A stretch of DNA of 64,000 bases from Diabrotica undecimpunctata (taxonomy: Eukaryota > Arthropoda > Insecta > Coleoptera > Chrysomelidae). How positions within the stretch are numbered: position 1 is the stretch's first letter; every line of letters begins with the position of its first letter. The notes below the pieces were generated by a model. It saw nothing but the letters and a program-made list of their open reading frames with translations. It did not search any database and was not told the DNA's origin. Position numbers and translations under genes: made by a program. The stretch covers positions 12,649,230-12,713,229 of the forward strand of contig NC_092803.1 of the NCBI RefSeq assembly GCF_040954645.1, written 5' to 3'. Shown here piece by piece: positions 62,575 through 64,000 of this stretch.

Positions 62575-63496
62575 TAGCCCAGTCTCGTTATAAAAAATCA
62601 TCGATTTCAGGGCAAAATGTTTCGCAGATATCTGAAGCTTTTAAGACATAGGTGGGGGTTACTAGATGACGAATAGATAAAAAGATACTCCTATTTTTAC
62701 CTTGCGTTTTTTTTTAAACAATAATTTATGGTCAGAAATTGATTTTTTATCTATAAGTTTTTTCCCTTATAATTTAAATAAACAATATTTATACCATTTT
62801 TTATATCAAGAATATCTTTATTTTCCCGTTTTTTCAATTAAAATTGATAAATAATTTACGGAGATATTTGCAAAAAAGCAGGTTTTTTGCACTAATTTAT
62901 AAATGTAATTAATTTTTTTATTAACAAAATAAAATGTTATTAATACATTTCAACATTGAGGAATTACCGTCCTTTAAATTTGTGCGAAATATCCTCCCGA
63001 TCGGTCAAATAGTTTAAAAGTTATTCAATTTGTTTATCCCTGGGACTAATTATTTAAACCATTGAACTTGCCCTATGAATGATGCTATTATAGACACATT
63101 TAACAAATTTCATAGGATTCTTTAAGACCTTTACAAAATAAACGTTTGAAAAAGGGGTATGTTTTTTACTTATAAACAATTGTAATAACTTCTATATTTT
63201 TCAAGCTACAGACTTGTACGTACAACCATTAGATAGCTGGTAAAAAAACTCACATTTAACAAAAAATAAACCTTCTATAAACAATGGGAACGAAGTTAGC
63301 GACAATTTTTTTGTTAATTATATCTCCATTGTTTATAAACATTAAGAAGTAAAATTTGCACAAATTTTTAATGAAAATCTAAACTTTATATTGAATTTTA
63401 TAGCTATAAAATTCATCCAATTTTTCGAAACTTAAAACCTTTCGAAACGAAGTTACTTTCGAAAGATCGACATAGGAAAGTGGAGGGGAAACTGTT

Positions 63497-63829
63497 TTAG
63501 CTCCTCGCTGCAAAATTTAATATTATGGTTACGGATTTATCATTCAGAACCTTCAACAGTTCTGTAGGAATTTCATCAGGTCCATTTGCTTTTCCATTTT
63601 TAGCGTTTCTTATTGCGTATTCTACTTCTTCTTTCAATATGTCTGGCCCAGTTGCATTGATTATCTGAGTTAAGTTTTTTCTATCGTCTTCAAATAATTC
63701 ATTCAGGTATTCTGTCCATCTTTTTATTTTATTCTCTAGATCTACAATAAGATTTCCATCTTTGTCTTTAAGTTTGCCTATTTGGCATTTCTTTGTGCTT
63801 CCTGTTATCTCTTTTACTTTTTTGTGCAT
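63497..63829 (-). pseudogene. Captured LINE RT N-terminus, minus-strand half
   Basis: An open 110-codon frame: KEITGSTKKCQIGKLKDKDG...KANGPDEIPTELLKVLNDKS, ending LNFAARS at the junction with the arm. It differs by only a few residues from the plus-strand fragment ending at 12358. Confidence 0.88.
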
Positions 63830-63844
63830 ATTGAACGCACAGCA

Positions 63845-64000
63845 TTATTTGAAGACGATAGAAACAACTTAACTCAGATAATCAATGCAACTGGGCCAGA
63901 CATATTGAAAGAAGAAGTAGAATACGCAATAAGAAACGCTAAAAATGGAAAAGCAAATGGACCTGATGAAATTCCTACAGAACTGTTGAAGATTTTGAAT
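63845..64000 (+). pseudogene. Captured LINE RT N-terminus, plus-strand half
   Basis: LFEDDRNNLTQIINATGPDI continues to DEIPTELLKILN at the window edge. It is the inverted partner of 63540-63697. Confidence 0.85.

Larger units (their letters stand above)
62577..64000. mobile_element. Second copy of the LINE-capturing foldback element (cut by window edge)
   Basis: TA at 62575-62576 precedes GCCCAGTCTCGTTA and an arm matching 9627-10568 and the complement of 12359-13319. At about 63495 it joins the LINE fragment at the same base as the 13-kb copy. From 63845 the LINE sequence runs back in the opposite sense, so this copy is a large palindrome: arms 62577-63697 and 63845 onward, loop about 147 bp. 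The right arm lies outside the window. Confidence 0.82.

Overview
The window is eukaryotic DNA from an insect with a large, AT-rich, transposon-packed genome. CYP6-type P450 genes with spliced introns, together with piggyBac, hAT, MULE, Harbinger, Penelope and RTE-like elements, suggest a beetle, possibly a leaf beetle; the species is an inference from repeat style. No prokaryotic operons, CRISPR arrays, tRNAs or rRNAs were seen.

Only two host genes are clear. They are paralogous CYP6-like cytochrome P450s arranged head to head about 29 kb apart. Gene A is on the minus strand (start 9429; exons 9429-9018, 4127-3423, 2772-2521) and lacks its fourth exon, which should lie beyond the left edge. 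Gene B is on the plus strand (38836-39262, 39457-40158, 43142-43393, 51826-52001) and is complete, 518 residues by exon arithmetic. Both have the same three phase-1 introns, and exon 3 is 252 nt in each.

The rest is mostly nested mobile DNA. Gene A introns hold a Tc1/mariner-type transposase remnant with long D-E spacing (323-1554), a MITE (1726-1987) and a hAT element with an 8-bp target duplication (4949-8562), itself interrupted by a Penelope-tail foldback and a LINE. The intergenic interval holds a foldback element that captured a LINE fragment (9627-13319), Penelope and LINE copies, an unclassified long-TIR element (18083-19448), a full-length but broken piggyBac (23407-25826), a Harbinger element with three levels of nesting (26778-29430), more LINE and Penelope pieces, and a MULE with one nonsense codon (35701-37562).

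Gene B intron 2 holds a foldback element whose arms contain inverted tandem arrays of a 189-bp unit (40544-43052). Intron 3 (8.4 kb) holds LINEs, a Penelope element, a restriction-like-endonuclease LINE and a LINE with an 855-codon open frame (48746-51313). Beyond gene B lie mariner, RTE and other LINE remnants and a second copy of the LINE-capturing foldback element, cut by the right edge.

The two P450s probably act as ER-bound monooxygenases in xenobiotic or allelochemical metabolism, from family knowledge. The other genes are selfish elements whose main effect here is to lengthen introns and supply long inverted repeats. All alignments were made by eye, so element boundaries without a stated target duplication are approximate.
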